Of a stretch of 64,000 nt of DNA, positions 40,873 to 50,145 are shown piece after piece. How positions within the stretch are numbered: the stretch's first letter is position 1; every line of letters begins with the position of its first letter. Source of the stretch: Fervidibacter canadensis. GTDB lineage: Bacteria; Armatimonadota; Fervidibacteria; Fervidibacterales; Fervidibacteraceae. The notes beneath the pieces were generated by a model, which searched no databases, had not been told where the DNA came from, and saw only the letters and a program-made list of their open reading frames with translations. The translations under genes were made by a program, and so were the position numbers. Location: assembly GCA_041446545.1 (NCBI GenBank), contig JBGOEJ010000014.1:29563-93562 (forward strand), given 5' to 3'.

Positions 40873-41925
40873 CTACCGCTCCTCCGTCCCACCTGATGCC
40901 AACGCCGCCACGATGTCGGGAGGACCGATGACGACGAGGGTGTCGCCGACGCTCATCAATTCGCTCTCGCTGGGATGGAAAAGAAGCGTCCCGTCAGGGC
41001 GTCGCAGCAAGACGACGGAGACTCCTTGTCGCTCCAAATCACCGACCCTCCTGTTTCGCCAATGGTTGTTTTCGTCCACCGTCCATTCGGCGACATGGAA
41101 AAGGTGCTCGCCGACATAAAAGGCGTGAGCGACAAAGTGGCGCATCGCCGCCGCCACCAATGCCGGCGCTGCGATGGCAGAAGTGGACACCGCCACTTGA
41201 ACGCCCAAAAACTTTTCCGCCCGCTCCGCCAAAGCGTCGCTGAACAGCCGAAGGGCAATGCGCACCTTCGGGTTCAACTCCCGTGCCGCTAAGGCGATTT
41301 CCAAGTTCGTCAAGTCATTGCCCGTGCACACGATCAGGCAGCGAGCACGCTCTATCTGGGCGTCCCGCAGGACATCGGGGCGGCGGGCATCGTCGGTAAT
41401 CACTGGCATCCCCTGCGACCGCAGTTGGCGGACTAAATGAGCGTTGTCGTCGCTCACGAGGGTGATGGCGACGACTTCTTCTCCCAACCGCAACAACTCT
41501 TGCGCCGCCCGATAACCGACCCGCCCGATGCCGACGACGATGATGTGACCCGAATAAGTGCTCGCCATCACCCGTTGCCACTCCTCCTCTCGGTAACTTT
41601 TCACAAACAGCAAGATGCCGAAGCGAATGACCGCTTCCGTAAAGATGCCGACGCCGATGATGGGCACGACGAAAAAGACAGGACGCACCAACGACGAACG
41701 GGGAAACTCCAGCGTCGGGTTCAGAAAGATGAGCATCAGCGTGGCATAGACAGCCTCTCCAAAATCCAACCGCTTGGGACGATAAAAGAGCCAAAGCCAG
41801 CAAGCGCCCCAAAGGGTCAAGACAAGGAACGCCAAAAGGGAAAGGCGAAACTGGCGCAAAAGCAGCCAAGCATCTCGCCAAAAGGCTTGCACCCGATGCC
41901 AACGCCTCCGCACTGACGCCCTCAT
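40873..41925 (-). CDS. Two-span TrkA-N (RCK) membrane protein, potassium-channel-like
   Basis: 350 residues: two membrane spans with an intervening re-entrant-like segment, then an RCK domain (IIVVGIGRVGYRAAQELL, NAD-binding; IVCTGNDLTNLEIALAA) and a TrkA-C domain (VSVVLLRRPDGTLLFHP). Architecture matches RCK-gated K+ channels such as MthK/Kch, but the segment between the spans (EAVYATLMLIFLNPTLEFP) lacks the TVGYG selectivity filter, so K+ selectivity cannot be assumed. Could be a non-selective channel or a redox sensor. It is convergent with the coiled-coil gene and divergent from gmk. Confidence 0.8.
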   Translation of the reverse strand: MRASVRRRWHRVQAFWRDAWLLLRQFRLSLLAFLVLTLWGACWLWLFYRPKRLDFGEAVYATLMLIFLNPTLEFPRSSLVRPVFFVVPIIGVGIFTEAVIRFGILLFVKSYREEEWQRVMASTYSGHIIVVGIGRVGYRAAQELLRLGEEVVAITLVSDDNAHLVRQLRSQGMPVITDDARRPDVLRDAQIERARCLIVCTGNDLTNLEIALAARELNPKVRIALRLFSDALAERAEKFLGVQVAVSTSAIAAPALVAAAMRHFVAHAFYVGEHLFHVAEWTVDENNHWRNRRVGDLERQGVSVVLLRRPDGTLLFHPSESELMSVGDTLVVIGPPDIVAALASGGTEER

Positions 41926-42010
41926 TCCCTGTCACCGTCGCAATTATTGCATCGCCCTGAAGCAAAAGCCGTTGAGCGTGGCATCCTTAGGGCAAGGAGG
42001 GGGTCGGTGA

Positions 42011-42574
42011 ATGGAGCCATCGCAACGGCAAGGACGCCTATTTGTCGTTTCAGGACCTTCGGGCGTCGGGAAAGGGACGCTCGTCGCCGAAGCCTTAAAG
42101 CGGTTGCCCCACTTGCGGCGGGCTGTCACCTACACGACCCGCCCGCCTCGCCCTGGGGAAGTGGCAGGGCAGGACTATCACTTCGTCTCGCCCGAAGAGT
42201 TTGAATGGATGAAGGCGCAAGGGGCTTTTTTGGAATGGGCGGAAGTTTACGGCAACTTCTACGGCTCTCCCCGCGCCGAAGTAGACCGACTGCGACAGCA
42301 AGGCTACGATGTCGTCTTGGTCTTGGATGTGCAAGGGGCTTTGGCAGTCAAACGCCAATGTCCCGATGCCGTCTTGATTTTCATAGAGCCGCCTTCCTTG
42401 GACGAGTTGCGACGGCGCATGGAAGTGCGAGGGGCTGACCCGCCCGAAGCCATCGCCCGCCGCCTCGCTAAAGCGGCGTGGGAGATGCAACAAGCCGTCC
42501 ATTTTGACCATCGCATCCTCAACGATACCTTGGAGCGAGCCGTCGGGGCGTTGGTCTCCCTGATGCGCCGTTGA
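42011..42574 (+). CDS. gmk: Guanylate kinase
   Basis: Phosphorylates GMP to GDP. 187 residues. P-loop SGPSGVGKGTL, GMP-binding YTTRPPRPGEVAGQDYHFV and the FLEWAEVYGNFYGSP stretch, then the RR-A(K) lid region. AAGGAGGGGG precedes the ATG at good spacing. Single-gene unit; rpoZ/coaBC, common neighbours, are not here. Confidence 0.97.
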   Translation: MEPSQRQGRLFVVSGPSGVGKGTLVAEALKRLPHLRRAVTYTTRPPRPGEVAGQDYHFVSPEEFEWMKAQGAFLEWAEVYGNFYGSPRAEVDRLRQQGYDVVLVLDVQGALAVKRQCPDAVLIFIEPPSLDELRRRMEVRGADPPEAIARRLAKAAWEMQQAVHFDHRILNDTLERAVGALVSLMRR

Positions 42575-42671
42575 GTTCGGCACGGAACGAATGAGGCATC
42601 AGGTGCTTTGTGTCAGACTATGAGCCAGCCAAAGATGAACTGAGGACACAACTTTCAGCGAGGTGTTGCCC

Positions 42672-43811
42672 ATGCCGTCTCTCCCTCACGGTGGCGTTTT
42701 GGTCAATCGGATGGTGCCGCCAGAAGCGGCAGCGGAAGAACAACGACGGGCGGCTTCTTTACCTGCTTTGCCGACCGACCGAGACACTCTCTGGGATGCC
42801 GAAAAAATTGCCATCGGCGCTTTCAGCCCTTTGACGGGTTTCATGACTTTTGAGCAACTTAGGAGCGTCGTGGACGACTTACGGCTGCCGTCGGGCGAAG
42901 TTTGGTCAATGCCCATTTTGTGCCCTGTGCCCGACGAGTTCTTGGACAAGGTAAAAGCCGCTAAAGAAGTCGCCTTGACCGACCAACGCGGGCAACCTAT
43001 CGCAACAGTCCAAAGGCATGATGTCTTTCGCCCTGACAAACGATGGTTGGTCAAGGAGGTTTTCGGCACCGACGACGAAAAGCATCCCGGCGTCGCACGA
43101 GTGCTGGGCGAACCTGACTGGTATTTGGGCGGTGAAGTGACGCTCTTGCAGCCGCCAGAAAACCCTTACCGACAGTGGGAGATGACGCCAAGCCAGACGC
43201 GGGCGTATTTTGAGCGGATGGGTTGGCAAACGGTTGTCGGATTTCAGACGCGCAATGCGCCCCATCGCGCTCACGAATATTTGCAGCGGTGCGCTTTGGA
43301 GTTTTGCGACGGTTTGCTCATTCAACCCATCATGGGCACCAAAAAAGGCGATGACTTCCCGACAGAGGCAATCATGGCAGCCTACGAAGTCTTGGTGCGA
43401 CAGTTTTATCCTGCCGACCGCGTGTTGCTTTCGGGCATCACGACTTGGATGCGGTATGGCGGACCGAGGGAAGCCGTCTTTCATGCCCTCTTCCGCAAAA
43501 ACTACGGTTGCACCCATTTCATCGTCGGGCGAGACCATGCGGGCGTCGGCAACTACTACGACCCTTACGCCGCCCATCGCATCTTTGACGAACTGCCCGA
43601 TTTGGGCATCACCATCTTGAAAGTAACGGCAGCCTTCTATTGCGATCGGTGCGGTTGCTTGGCGACGGAGAAAACTTGTGGGCATCCAAAAGAGCGCCGC
43701 AACATCAGCATGACGGCGCTGCGAAGGATGTTGCGCAACGGCGAAATGCCGCCAGCCGAACTTATCCGACCTGAAATCGCAGAGACCTTGCGCCACTTCG
43801 TGGCGCATTGA
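42672..43811 (+). CDS. sat: Sulfate adenylyltransferase (ATP sulfurylase)
   Basis: Activates sulfate to adenylyl-sulfate. 379 residues, the single-chain form. Active-site QTRNAPHRAHEYL and GRDHAGVGNYYDPY motifs are intact; the C-terminal zinc-binding cysteines (CDRCGCLATEKTCGH) are as in thermophilic and archaeal enzymes. ATG 42672 (after GCGAGGTG) is chosen over GTG 42663. No APS reductase, APS kinase or sulfite reductase genes are in the window. Upstream is a 7-bp inverted repeat, TTGTGTC (42608-42614) with GACACAA (42645-42651), of unknown meaning. Confidence 0.95.
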   Translation: MPSLPHGGVLVNRMVPPEAAAEEQRRAASLPALPTDRDTLWDAEKIAIGAFSPLTGFMTFEQLRSVVDDLRLPSGEVWSMPILCPVPDEFLDKVKAAKEVALTDQRGQPIATVQRHDVFRPDKRWLVKEVFGTDDEKHPGVARVLGEPDWYLGGEVTLLQPPENPYRQWEMTPSQTRAYFERMGWQTVVGFQTRNAPHRAHEYLQRCALEFCDGLLIQPIMGTKKGDDFPTEAIMAAYEVLVRQFYPADRVLLSGITTWMRYGGPREAVFHALFRKNYGCTHFIVGRDHAGVGNYYDPYAAHRIFDELPDLGITILKVTAAFYCDRCGCLATEKTCGHPKERRNISMTALRRMLRNGEMPPAELIRPEIAETLRHFVAH

Positions 43812-43837
43812 CAAAAAGCCCAAAAGGATGACTCCCG

Positions 43838-44740
43838 ATGAGCGAGAGGCTGTGGCAGTTCTTGAAAGAGACTTTGCCCAAATTAGGGCGGGTGGAAGTC
43901 ACCGCCCGACGCGCCGTGGAAGGGACATTGACAGGGCGGCATAAAAGCCCTTTTCGCGGTTTCTCCGTAGAGTTCGCCGAACATCGCCCTTACTTTCCCG
44001 GCGACGACCTGCGTTACTTGGACTTTAAGGCGCTGGCGAAACTGGATCGCTTGTTTGTCCGCCAGTTTGAGCAAGAGACCAACTTGCGCTGCTATTTGCT
44101 GGTGGATGTTAGCGGCTCTATGGCATACGCCGGCAACGGCATCAGCAAGTTGGATTACGCCGTCCAGTTAGCGGCGTTGCTGGCTTACCTCGTTTTGCGG
44201 CAAGGCGATGCAGTGGGTCTGGCGATTTTTGCCGACCGATTGCGCACCTTCCTCCCTGCCCGACGGGCAGCGAACCATTTGTCGGTCCTCTTGGAAGCCT
44301 TGGGGCAAGTGAAAGCGGAAGGGCAAACGCATTTGCGGCGGGTGACGGAGGAATTAGCGGCGCGGTTGAAACGCCGCTCCTTGCTCGTGCTCCTCTCCGA
44401 TTTGCTGGACGATGATGGTGCTTTGGCGAAAGCGCTGCACTACTTGCATCAGCGGGGGCACGATGTGTTGGTCTTCCATCTCCTTGACCCTGACGAACTG
44501 CACTTTCCCTTCCAAAACCCGACGACCTTTGAGGACATGGAAGCAGCCCAAAAGTTCTCCGTTGACCCTGAAGGCGTGCGGCACACCTACCAAGAGCGGT
44601 TGACGACCTTCCTGAGGGCGTGTCAAGGCGCCTGTGGTCATGCGGGAGCGCATTACCTTCGTCTGTCCACCGATACCGATGTCGCCATCGCTTTGGGGCT
44701 GTATCTCCTTTGGCGGATGCGCCGACGAAAGGGGCGCTAA
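43838..44740 (+). CDS. DUF58 / von Willebrand-like protein
   Basis: 300 residues. DUF58 core VEVTARRAVEGTLTGRHKSPFRGFSVEF and YFPGDDLRYLDFKALAKLDRLFVRQFE, followed by a VWA-like metal site (LLVDVSGSMAYAG). Family members usually work with MoxR-type AAA ATPases in protein or metal-complex assembly, but no moxR is beside it. Cytoplasmic. Follows sat by 26 bp; its stop overlaps the stop of the converging zinc-ribbon gene by 4 bases. Confidence 0.85.
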   Translation: MSERLWQFLKETLPKLGRVEVTARRAVEGTLTGRHKSPFRGFSVEFAEHRPYFPGDDLRYLDFKALAKLDRLFVRQFEQETNLRCYLLVDVSGSMAYAGNGISKLDYAVQLAALLAYLVLRQGDAVGLAIFADRLRTFLPARRAANHLSVLLEALGQVKAEGQTHLRRVTEELAARLKRRSLLVLLSDLLDDDGALAKALHYLHQRGHDVLVFHLLDPDELHFPFQNPTTFEDMEAAQKFSVDPEGVRHTYQERLTTFLRACQGACGHAGAHYLRLSTDTDVAIALGLYLLWRMRRRKGR

Positions 44741-45540
44741 CGCACTTGCACTTGCACTTTTCGGCTGGGTGTGATGAAGACCCGATAGGCGGTCAGTTGC
44801 GGTGGGACTCCTAAATAGCCGTAAGCATCCAGCCTCAGGGTGTAAACCCAGCGCTTCATCTCCTGCGGCTGAAAAACCAACTCAACGGTCATCCCTTGCC
44901 CTGGCGCTGAGCCGGGCAAGAAAACCCGCAGGCGGTCTTTCATCCGCTCTACAGGAGTGATGGGCATAGGAGTGATTTGAGGGGTTTCGGAGTTCCCGAC
45001 GAGGCTGCCCTCCAACACTAAAAGCCACTGATGGACGGGGGCTTGTTCGTTGTTCCATAAGGTGACCGTCAAGCGAATCGGTTCGCCCAGCATGACTTGT
45101 GAGGGAACGACGGCTTGTCCCATCAGCAACGCCGATTCAGGCACCTCTGGTCCCCGCACCCAAGGAAGGATGGCGAAGCGGAACAGCAAAAGCAAACCGA
45201 CCGCAACGCCAGCGCCCCATCCCAGCGCCCGCAGCAGCGGGTTGGCGACGAAAAGTTGCCAAGGGTTGGGCGCAAGGGCGGGACGGTTTTCTGGGCACGC
45301 CCAAACATGGTCGGGTTCAGGAATCCGAAAGCGTCCCAACTCATCGCCGTAGGTGTAACGGATGCGGGGATTGGTGCATTCCCAAGTGGCGGTGTCGGCG
45401 TATTGACAATAGCGGCACTTGCGAAGGTTCTCACCGCATTGAGGACAACGGATGGTCGTAGGTTGAGGGGTAAAGATGTGACCGCATTCAGGGCAACGCC
45501 ACAAAGGGCTGACTTTTGTCGGTGCTGGCGCTTGCGCCAT
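44737..45540 (-). CDS. Zinc-ribbon membrane-anchored protein
   Basis: 267 residues, no named family. N-terminal tandem zinc-ribbon cysteines (CPECGHIF, CPQCGENLRKCRYC, then C and a further Cys) followed by one membrane span near residues 105-125 (ALGWGAGVAVGLLLLFRFAIL) and an extracytoplasmic beta-rich domain (LGEPIRLTVTLWNNEQAP, VELVFQPQEMKRW). Layout suggests a cytoplasmic zinc-binding sensor domain linked to an outer Ig-like domain. GGAGGTGGG precedes the ATG. Confidence 0.75.
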   Translation of the reverse strand: MAQAPAPTKVSPLWRCPECGHIFTPQPTTIRCPQCGENLRKCRYCQYADTATWECTNPRIRYTYGDELGRFRIPEPDHVWACPENRPALAPNPWQLFVANPLLRALGWGAGVAVGLLLLFRFAILPWVRGPEVPESALLMGQAVVPSQVMLGEPIRLTVTLWNNEQAPVHQWLLVLEGSLVGNSETPQITPMPITPVERMKDRLRVFLPGSAPGQGMTVELVFQPQEMKRWVYTLRLDAYGYLGVPPQLTAYRVFITPSRKVQVQVR

Positions 45541-45590
45541 CGGCGCCCACCTCCCTTGACCTTAAAACGCCGATGGCTATTATGCCGCAA

Positions 45591-47417
45591 TCACCAAACG
45601 AATTGCACCACACCCACCCCATAAGGCGGAAGCGCCACCCGAACGAGATTCTCTGGTTTATTTTCGGCATAAGTGGGCGCTTCCCGCTCCCGCAACAGGC
45701 GCACCCGCACCGAGCGCACGGGCTTGCCGACGATGGCTTCCAAGGCGACTTCTATGCCCACTGGGGCGGTGTTAATCAGCAGGACATTGCCAGCCGTTGC
45801 CGTTCGCCCTGCCAACAGCAAGCACGGAGCGTAGTTGCTGGCGGCAGCGACCAAAGTCGTGCCCGTCGGAAAGTAGGTGTTGCATGCCCAAACTGCCCAG
45901 TAGGCAGGTTGAGGTTCTCCTCGCTCGTCCAGTAAGCCCCAACCTGAACCCACCAAGCGATAATGCACCAATGCTTCCGCCTTGCCCGCTAAGGAAGCAA
46001 AAAGGGTCGTTAACCATGCCATCTGGAAAGGTGTCCCGACCCGTTCATCGGCAGGATGCCCCTCTTTCGTGCGGGCAGCATTGAGGGCACATTCGCTGAC
46101 GATCAAGGGAACACCCGAGGGCGGATAGAGCCGCCGCAGCCATTCGTCCAAGCGGTTGAGCGGCACTTGATCGGGCAAGTCGGCGCTGACCGTTTCGCGT
46201 GCCGCCCGAATCAATTCGTCGTTGTTCGTGCTGGCGGTGTGGGAGCCGTAAAAGTGCAGGGTCAAAAAATCGGGACGAGGTGATTGGGCAAACAAAGTGG
46301 TCAAGCGCGACCGCCACGCCGCTCCCTCTCCCCATCCGCCCACTTGGGCGTTGGGCACGATCCGTTTGACGGCTTCTTGCAAGGAAGCAAAATAGATGGC
46401 GATGACTTCAGGGCGCAAATTCAACGGCGGTTCAGAGGGGCGATGGAAGACTTCAAAGAGCCGCACTTGCTCCGAAAGCCGCTGGGCAAAAACCTGTGCT
46501 TGTTGTTGAAATGCCCCTGTCGGTAAGTCTTCGGGTTTCAAGGGGGTCAAGGTCACCATCGGCACCATGTCCAACCGTCGCACCTGTTGCGCCCAAGAAA
46601 ACATCTCGCGGATGCCCGACTCAAAGTCGCGCTGTTGCCCCTCGTTGGTCACGATGCGAGCGATGCCCAATCGCAAATCGGCGATGCGTTTGCGGGCGGT
46701 GCCATCCCGCAGCAAGGCAAGCGCCGCCGCATCCCAATGGGCACCCCAACGCAGCAAAGTCGTCCCTTGCTCTTGCCCGAAATCCACGACGGCACGAACG
46801 GAGACCGCAGAAGGGACGGGCGACGGCGTTTCCGCTGCCAAATCATCCAAGACGAAGAAGAAGGGCGGAAAAGGTCCCTCCCGCTCTATGCGCAAGGCAG
46901 TCAAATAGCGGACGAAGACGGTTGCGGGCGTCCCTTCGGCATCCTTAAAAGCATCCCAATTGAGCCGTTCCGTTTCCCACCCGTTGGGTAAGGGCAAAGT
47001 GACTTGAAACGCCCGCTCAGAACCTTGTCGCTCGGCAATCAAGGTGAAGGTGACAGTGGCGGTGCTGCCGTCGCCACACCAAACGAAAGTTAAACCTGTC
47101 GCTTTGCGGGCGCTCAATGCGGCGCCGTCCAAAGGAAAGAGGAAGCGCGCCGTATCACCCTCTTCAGCCCGCCGCCACAAAAACAGTCCCGCATAGCGCC
47201 CTGTCTCTGTGGGCGTCAGGCGGGACAGTTCCAGTTGCGCCAATGGCAAGCCGTCGCCTCTTTGGCGTTTTGCCTCCACAAACCATTTGCCCGTGCCTTG
47301 CTCAAAATCTTCCAGCACCCACCGCCCGACAGAGGCGGGTGATGAGGTGCTTTCCTGCCCCAAAGCCATCGGAGTGAGGCTGACAAGAACCCCGAACAAC
47401 CAAACCCAACGCGACAC
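45591..47417 (-). CDS. Secreted GH-A-fold glycoside hydrolase-like protein with N-terminal carbohydrate-binding-type domain
   Basis: 608 residues with a signal peptide (VSRWVWLFGVLVSLTPMALG). About residues 30-200 resemble a CBM11/CIA30-type beta-sandwich (VLEDFEQGTGKWFVEAK, FVWCGDGSTATVTFTLIAE). The rest resembles GH39-like clan GH-A barrels, with a nucleophile-like PLIVSECALN strand, but the expected acid/base motif (EVWNEPN type) reads EVFHRPSEP, so the catalytic glutamate appears replaced. May be a non-catalytic polysaccharide binder or belong to an unassigned family. GTG 47417 follows AAAGGGGGA; upstream frame extension would overlap plsC. Confidence 0.7.
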   Translation of the reverse strand: MSRWVWLFGVLVSLTPMALGQESTSSPASVGRWVLEDFEQGTGKWFVEAKRQRGDGLPLAQLELSRLTPTETGRYAGLFLWRRAEEGDTARFLFPLDGAALSARKATGLTFVWCGDGSTATVTFTLIAERQGSERAFQVTLPLPNGWETERLNWDAFKDAEGTPATVFVRYLTALRIEREGPFPPFFFVLDDLAAETPSPVPSAVSVRAVVDFGQEQGTTLLRWGAHWDAAALALLRDGTARKRIADLRLGIARIVTNEGQQRDFESGIREMFSWAQQVRRLDMVPMVTLTPLKPEDLPTGAFQQQAQVFAQRLSEQVRLFEVFHRPSEPPLNLRPEVIAIYFASLQEAVKRIVPNAQVGGWGEGAAWRSRLTTLFAQSPRPDFLTLHFYGSHTASTNNDELIRAARETVSADLPDQVPLNRLDEWLRRLYPPSGVPLIVSECALNAARTKEGHPADERVGTPFQMAWLTTLFASLAGKAEALVHYRLVGSGWGLLDERGEPQPAYWAVWACNTYFPTGTTLVAAASNYAPCLLLAGRTATAGNVLLINTAPVGIEVALEAIVGKPVRSVRVRLLREREAPTYAENKPENLVRVALPPYGVGVVQFVW

Positions 47418-47443
47418 GCCTCGTTCCCCCTTTGCTTGGTGAC

Positions 47444-48118
47444 TCACTTGTTGGACGAAAGTATCGTCTTCGTGGCAGGGAGGTGTCGCCCCGACAAGTC
47501 TGCCAGCGCCGCCAAAACTTGCCAAGCGAAGTCGGCTAAAGCGTCCCGTCGCCCATCACCCGCAAAACGCAAGGGCATCCCGACCCGCACGCGCAACGGC
47601 GTTGGGCGGGGAAACCAGCGTCCTTTGGGCATCAACCGTTCGCTGCCCATGATCGCTACGGGCAAAACTGGGGCTTGGCTCCATGCTGCCAACATCGCCA
47701 CGCCTAACTCAGGCGGGCGCAAAGTCGGTGTCGGGTTGCGCGTGCCTTCAGGGAAAATGACGACACAACGACCAAGGCGCAGTAAGTGCAACGCCTTGCG
47801 CAACGCCCGTCGGTCAGGCGCACCCCGTCGGACAGGAAAAGCGCCCAGCACCCGAAGGAAAGCGGCAATGGGCGGGAAGCGAAACAACTCCTCTTTCGCC
47901 ATGAAAGTCAAAGGACGGGAAAAAGCACAGCCCAAAATGACAGGGTCTAATGTCGCCGTGTGCGTAGAGGCAATAAGGACACCGCCCTCTTTGGGCAAAC
48001 GGTCTGCTCCGTCCACTCGCAAGTCACACCATGACCTCGCCCACCAACGGCACAAATACCAACCCAACCGATAAAGCGCGTTCATCCGCTCCATCGCTTT
48101 TTCGCCCTTTGTCGCCAT
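47444..48118 (-). CDS. plsC: 1-acyl-sn-glycerol-3-phosphate acyltransferase
   Basis: Membrane-associated acyltransferase forming phosphatidic acid. 224 residues. The HX4D catalytic motif is in STHTATLDPVI and the glycerophosphate-binding motif in VIFPEGTRNP. No large N-terminal span; probably peripheral. The start is uncertain: ATG 48118 lacks a ribosome-binding site but lies 3 bp after the stop of the upstream oxidoreductase (coupling); ATG 48094 is an alternative. Followed by the GH-like gene after 26 bp. Confidence 0.9.
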   Translation of the reverse strand: MATKGEKAMERMNALYRLGWYLCRWWARSWCDLRVDGADRLPKEGGVLIASTHTATLDPVILGCAFSRPLTFMAKEELFRFPPIAAFLRVLGAFPVRRGAPDRRALRKALHLLRLGRCVVIFPEGTRNPTPTLRPPELGVAMLAAWSQAPVLPVAIMGSERLMPKGRWFPRPTPLRVRVGMPLRFAGDGRRDALADFAWQVLAALADLSGRHLPATKTILSSNK

Positions 48119-48121
48119 GGG

Positions 48122-49168
48122 TCAAGCCAACGATTTTCCGAGTTTTTGAGCGAGAATTCGCTCCGCTTCAAAAAGTAGCCGCATCGTTTGCAAATTGTCC
48201 TCACCGCTGCACAAAGGGTTTCGCCCTTGCTCGGCGGCTTCCAGCAAATCGCCCAGCGCCCACAAAAAAGCGTCGGGCACATAGCGGTAAGCACCACGCA
48301 ACACGATTTCCCCTCGCTCGCTGACCCAATGCAACTTTGGCGGCTCCATCGTCACGGCGTCGTCGTAGCGTTCCGTCCCTATCAAACTGCCTTCCGTTCC
48401 GTGCAATTCGCATCGCCAACCCTTTGCGTAGGGCGTGCAAGTGGTGTCAATGGCAGTGGCGACCGCACCGCTGGGATAGCGGGCGAGGAAGGTGACGCAC
48501 CATCGGAAACGCTCATCATGCTGCGCCATCGCTGCTTCTATCGTCGGTGTCTCACCCATCAACCACCGCAGCAAGTCCATCGTGTGGACGCAAAAATCGT
48601 GCACCATCGTCGCGTAGCGGTTAGGGAAATCGGAACGAAGCAGCAAAGCGAAGGGCTTGCCGATTGCCCCCGCTTCCGTGAGGCGGCGGGCGGCAAAGAA
48701 AGTCGGGGCAAAGCGGGCATTTTGATTGACCGCCAACAAAACACCCGCCCCCTTCGCCGCTTCCACCATCGCTATGCATTGCTCTAAGGTGGCTGCCATC
48801 GGCTTTTGCAGCAAGATGTGACATCCTTGCTCAGCGGCGGCTTGGACGGCAGCAAGTTTTGCATCGGCATGGCGCTCCCAATGCAAAGTGATGTCCACGA
48901 CATCAGGGCGCTCTTTCTCCAGCATCTCCCGAAAATCGGCGTAGACAGCAGGGATGCCCCAGAGCCGACGGGCTTGTTCTCGCCGTCGCTCTTCCACATC
49001 AGCGGCAGCGATGACTTCTATTGGCAGACCCATCTGCTGTCCTTTGCGATATGCTGGCAAGTGAGCGCTTTGAGCGATGCTCCCCACACCAATCAACGCC
49101 AACCGCCACCGCCGCCGCAACACAAAGTGCGGCGTGCGTCCCACTTGTAACACTTCCGTCACCGTCAT
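48122..49168 (-). CDS. Gfo/Idh/MocA family oxidoreductase
   Basis: NAD(P)-dependent sugar/inositol-type oxidoreductase, 348 residues. Rossmann motif ALIGVGSIAQSAHLPAY, the LLQKPMAAT (EKP-like) substrate-binding Lys region, and the MVHDFCVHTMDLLRWLMGE region with the catalytic Asp/His. ATG 49168 is chosen because GGAGGCGAAGGG precedes it; the frame is open upstream. It overlaps the WD40 gene by 4 bases and leads into plsC. Substrate unknown. Confidence 0.9.
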   Translation of the reverse strand: MTVTEVLQVGRTPHFVLRRRWRLALIGVGSIAQSAHLPAYRKGQQMGLPIEVIAAADVEERRREQARRLWGIPAVYADFREMLEKERPDVVDITLHWERHADAKLAAVQAAAEQGCHILLQKPMAATLEQCIAMVEAAKGAGVLLAVNQNARFAPTFFAARRLTEAGAIGKPFALLLRSDFPNRYATMVHDFCVHTMDLLRWLMGETPTIEAAMAQHDERFRWCVTFLARYPSGAVATAIDTTCTPYAKGWRCELHGTEGSLIGTERYDDAVTMEPPKLHWVSERGEIVLRGAYRYVPDAFLWALGDLLEAAEQGRNPLCSGEDNLQTMRLLFEAERILAQKLGKSLA

Positions 49169-50094
49169 CCCTTCGCCTCCTTCCCTTCTAACCGCCACAG
49201 CCGCACCGTTTTGTCACGGCTGCCCGATGCCAAGACTTTGCCATCGGGCGAAAACGCCACGCATAAGACCGTTTCCCGATGCCCCTGCAACAACTGCAAA
49301 AGCGTGCCATCGCTAAATCGCCAAAGGCGCACCGTGCCGTCGTAATTTGCCGACGCCAACAGGTTGCCATCGGGCGAGAACGCCAAGTGCAAAGGCAAGT
49401 TGTCTTGACTACGAAAAGTGCGATGTAATGTCCCATCGCTGACCCGCCAAATTTTGATCGTGCGATCCCAACTGGCGGTCGCTAACCATTGCCCGTCAGG
49501 TGAGAAGGCAACACCTCGCACCCAGTCGTCGTGTTCCATCGTGGCGAGGGCCTCTTGACTGCCCATTCGCCAGAGAGTGACTTGCCCATCGTAAGTGGCT
49601 GTCGCCACCAACCGTCCATCGGGCGAACACGCTAAAGCCATCACGGGGCTGCGATAACGACCGATCGTGCCCACCTGTTCGCCATCGCTGAGGCGCCAAA
49701 TCCGAACGGCTCGGTCAGCGCCAGCAGAGATCAGGAAGGGCGAGAGCGGCAAAAAGAGGACGGCGTTTACCCAGTCGGTATGTCCCGTCAAGGTTCGCAC
49801 AAGTTGTCCTGTCGTCACCTCCCACAACCGCACAGTTTTGTCGCCACTGCCTGTCGCCAACCATCGCCCATCAGGCGAGAAGGCAACCGACTTGACCCAA
49901 TCTCGGTGTCCCTGCAACAAGTGCAAGAGTTGACCGTCAGCGAGCCGCCAGAGCCGCGCCGTCTGGTCGCGGCTGCCCGATGCCAACAACGCTCCATCAG
50001 GGGAAAAAGCGACGGCTTGCACACCATCAGCATGCCCCGTCAGGATGTCTTTGGGCGGACGCTCACCCAACAACTTACGCAACCATCCGACCAT
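49165..50094 (-). CDS. WD40 repeat protein (7 blades)
   Basis: 309 residues forming seven WD repeats, each with HxDxVxxVAFSPDG-like turns and GSxDxTxxLW ends; one blade (FLPLSPFLISAGADRAVRIW) is less regular. A complete seven-blade propeller, so self-contained. No signal peptide, membrane span or kinase domain, unlike many WD40 proteins of planctomycetes and cyanobacteria. It probably acts as a scaffold. Immediately downstream (51 bp) of the selenoperoxiredoxin gene, same strand. Confidence 0.95.
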   Translation of the reverse strand: MVGWLRKLLGERPPKDILTGHADGVQAVAFSPDGALLASGSRDQTARLWRLADGQLLHLLQGHRDWVKSVAFSPDGRWLATGSGDKTVRLWEVTTGQLVRTLTGHTDWVNAVLFLPLSPFLISAGADRAVRIWRLSDGEQVGTIGRYRSPVMALACSPDGRLVATATYDGQVTLWRMGSQEALATMEHDDWVRGVAFSPDGQWLATASWDRTIKIWRVSDGTLHRTFRSQDNLPLHLAFSPDGNLLASANYDGTVRLWRFSDGTLLQLLQGHRETVLCVAFSPDGKVLASGSRDKTVRLWRLEGKEAKG

Positions 50095-50145
50095 CTTAGA
50101 AACCCTCTCACAAGTCCGTCCATGCAGGGGTTGCCCGACAGCCCT

